From Actinomycetota bacterium (GTDB lineage Bacteria; Actinomycetota; Actinomycetes; Actinomycetales; Microbacteriaceae), in contig JAUZFP010000037.1 in the NCBI GenBank assembly GCA_030838475.1, forward strand, positions 1 to 64,000: 64,000 nt of DNA, read 5' to 3'. Both the position numbers and the translations under genes were made by a program. The notes beneath the pieces are model-generated. The model did no database searches. It saw only the letters and a list, made by a program, of their open reading frames with translations, and was not told the origin of the DNA. Shown in pieces: positions 61,752 through 64,000 of this stretch (position 1 is the stretch's first letter; each line of letters opens with the position of its first letter).

Positions 61752-62010
61752 GTGAGTGAGACCCCGGACTGGTTGGGCCGCCGCGACCACATCGAACGGC
61801 GGTCACACCGGAAGGGCGAGACGGAGCGGAGCATTCTCGTCGAGTGGGGGGACGAGGGACACCGGTCTCTCGATGCGAACGATCGACTGGTCGGACTCGG
61901 CCGGGTTCCTCGTCGACATGATCAGCGTCCGAAATGAGGATGACCACTTGTGGGGCGCAACCCCGTTCCGCGCTAACAGCACGGATGAACGTCACTACCT
62001 AGATTCGTAA
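61752..62010 (+). pseudogene. Frameshifted copy of the small toxin-like gene (module copy B)
   Basis: N-terminus WLGRRDHIERRSHRKGETERSILVEWGDE and C-terminus WSDSAGFLVDMISVRNEDDHLWGATPFRANSTDERHYLDS lie in different frames; 47 bp missing relative to 41976-42022. Confidence 0.85.
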
Positions 62011-62019
62011 GGAGCAGCA

Positions 62020-62319
62020 ATGAGCATCGAAGCGACCCTCGCCGCCGAAGCGGCTCACGTCGAAGCCAACCGCGACGCGGCACCAGGACCGGGTGTGCGA
62101 GGCCAGCGCCGTTCCGGTGCCGGCAATCCCGCTGTGCTGTCTGTGCGTCTCACCAAAGAGCAGTACGACCAACTGTCCGAGCGAGCCGGTATGCCAACTT
62201 CGGCACTGGCCCGTGAGGTCATCCTCGCCTCCCTCGGTGACGCCGATGGCGATCGCGTCGCGGCGAAGTTGGAAGAGGTTCTGCGTCGCACGGTCTCACC
62301 AGATCTGCTCGCGAGCTGA
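62020..62319 (+). CDS. Ribbon-helix-helix/CopG-like putative antitoxin (module copy B)
   Basis: Near-identical to 42185-42493: SVRLTKEQYDQLSERAGMPTSALAREVILASLGDADGDRVAAKLEEVLRRTVSPDLLAS. Confidence 0.75.
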   Translation: MSIEATLAAEAAHVEANRDAAPGPGVRGQRRSGAGNPAVLSVRLTKEQYDQLSERAGMPTSALAREVILASLGDADGDRVAAKLEEVLRRTVSPDLLAS

Positions 62320-62565
62320 GTGACTCCCGCGACGACCGGTGAAGAACTGGGGTTGCTCGTGCTCGGTCTACGTTGTCGAAGTACGTCGATCTTCCGGGAA
62401 TACCACTCGCCGTCGCAGGGTTTCGAATGCTGATCTACACCTAGCGATACCAGCGCCTAAGCCGAAGCCTCGCTCCGGGCGAAGCAGTGCAACACAACGA
62501 ATTGGACTCTCGGGGCAGTCAATCTACTACAGCTAGCGGGAAACAGCCTCCTCGAGGCCTTCTTC

Positions 62566-63780
62566 ATGTTCTGGGCAACCCTCTGGGCGCTCGTCTTCGG
62601 CTTTGCCCTGTCTGGGATCGTGCAGTCCTTCGTCAGTCGCCGCGATATGCAAAAGCTCCTTGGCGACCACAAGCCCAAGGCGATCGTTCGTTCGAGCCTT
62701 TTCGGGATGGCCAGCTCCAGCTGCTCATACGCCGCCTCCGCCCTGGCCCGCTCACTGTTCCAACGCGGTGCAGACTTCACCTCAGCGATGGTATTCATGT
62801 TTGCCTCCACGAACCTGGTCATCGAACTTGGGATCGTCTTGTGGTTGCTGCTGGGCTGGCAGTTCGCTCTCGCTGAGTTCGTCGGCGGCGCGATCATGAT
62901 TGCCCTGTTCGCGATCTTCGCCCCAAGCATCTTCCCCGCGAGGCAGATTGCCGAAGCTAGGGTGCGACTGAACGCTGTCTCAGGCGTGTCCTCCGAGGCC
63001 GAAGCGCTGGATGACCAGTTGCCATTGCGCCAGCGGCTGCGATCCCGATCCGGCTGGGTCGCCGCCGCGGGCTATGCAATTTCAGATCTGAAGATGCTGC
63101 GACGGGAATTGGTCATCGGCTACCTCGTCGCTGGGGTGCTCGTGGTGGCTGTGCCGACCTCGATCTACGGATTCCTGTTCTTGCAAGGCCACGGCATCTG
63201 GACCGAGATCGAGAATGTGATCGTTGGTCCCTTCATTGCGTTCGTCAGCTTCGTCTGCTCGGTCGGCAATGTGCCGCTGGCGGCGGCGCTGTTCAAGGGC
63301 GGTTTCAGCTTCGGCGGCACCATCGCCTTCATCTTCGCCGACCTCATCGCACTCCCGCTGGTCATCATTTACGCACGGTTCTACGGGCGACGCCTCGCCA
63401 TACGCTTGTTCTTCAGCTTCTGGGCAATCATGAGCGCCGCGGGCCTGCTGACCGAACTTCTTTTCAGGCTCATCCGCATCCCGGCGCCTGCGAGACCGAT
63501 CGTGATCGCACCGGAGCGGTTCGAGTGGAACTACACGACCTGGCTCGACATCGCATTCCTGGTTATCGGTGTCGTCATCTACGTGGTCTACCGAAACCGG
63601 GACCGCCTCGCGTCGACGAGCCAGTACGCACTCGACCATGTGTGCGGGATGCAGGTCGAAAAGGCGAATCCGGGCGCCACAGCGAGAGTGCAAAGTACCA
63701 CCTACTACTTCTGCTGCGACCAGTGCCGCGACAACTTCACCGCGAACCCCGACCGGTACCTCAAATCGTCTCTCGTCTGA
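62566..63780 (+). CDS. DUF318/YraQ-type permease with C-terminal YHS domain
   Basis: Multi-TM with MASSSCSYAASALARSLFQRGADFTSAMVFMFASTNLVIELG; C-terminal HVCGMQVEKANPGATARVQSTTYYFCCDQCRDNFTANPDRYL. Start may lie upstream. Confidence 0.85.
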   Translation: MFWATLWALVFGFALSGIVQSFVSRRDMQKLLGDHKPKAIVRSSLFGMASSSCSYAASALARSLFQRGADFTSAMVFMFASTNLVIELGIVLWLLLGWQFALAEFVGGAIMIALFAIFAPSIFPARQIAEARVRLNAVSGVSSEAEALDDQLPLRQRLRSRSGWVAAAGYAISDLKMLRRELVIGYLVAGVLVVAVPTSIYGFLFLQGHGIWTEIENVIVGPFIAFVSFVCSVGNVPLAAALFKGGFSFGGTIAFIFADLIALPLVIIYARFYGRRLAIRLFFSFWAIMSAAGLLTELLFRLIRIPAPARPIVIAPERFEWNYTTWLDIAFLVIGVVIYVVYRNRDRLASTSQYALDHVCGMQVEKANPGATARVQSTTYYFCCDQCRDNFTANPDRYLKSSLV

Positions 63781-63785
63781 ATCCG

Positions 63786-64000
63786 CTAGTGTGTGTGCGG
63801 CGTCGACAAAGGATCTGACCTCGTGGTCGTCGAGATATCGAACACATCTAGATTGGGCAGTTCTTGCGCAAGCTCGTGTTGTGCATCGTGAACGATGCGT
63901 TCAGCTTCCGTGAGCGTCATCTCGGCTACCTGAATTGTCGCGTTGCCCTGCAGTCGGTGGCCAACCCAGCGGAGCTTGATCGCGGGGACCGACAGCACGC
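63786..64000 (-). CDS. C-terminal part of a cation diffusion facilitator transporter (partial at window edge)
   Basis: VGHRLQGNATIQVAEMTLTEAERIVHDAQHELAQELPNLDVFDIS resembles the CDF cytoplasmic C-terminal domain; His-rich tail. Confidence 0.6.
   Translation of the reverse strand, partial: VLSVPAIKLRWVGHRLQGNATIQVAEMTLTEAERIVHDAQHELAQELPNLDVFDISTTTRSDPLSTPHTH

Overview
High-GC actinobacterial chromosome segment, most like Microbacteriaceae by gene content (inference). The left ~34 kb looks like ordinary chromosome: DtxR-type regulator, serC, DUF2530/DUF3027/cold-shock genes, XPB helicase pair, folP, a two-component system, groEL with CIRCE, msrB, an E1/E2 dehydrogenase pair, and a liv-type ABC transporter cluster with catabolic genes. 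A tRNA-Thr(TGT) gene at 34267-34338 has its 3' half (45 nt, one 1-nt indel) repeated at 61579-61624. The repeats bracket a ~27 kb integrated element carrying a tyrosine integrase. Inside it are: a solo HsdR_N-like nuclease; a compact four-gene operon (VapB45-like HTH/DUF433, VapC45-like PIN, 4-TM membrane protein, ComEC-like MBL hydrolase), the best candidate for an undescribed defence/TA-type system; decayed copies of a small toxin/antitoxin-like module; a cutinase; a TCS with a DM13 lipoprotein/DoxX pair; a sigma/YCII/TfoX cluster; a MalT-like LuxR regulator; and a 3075-aa DUF11-type repeat surface protein with a higher-order repeat structure. Family assignments come from reading the translated sequences; no database search was run.
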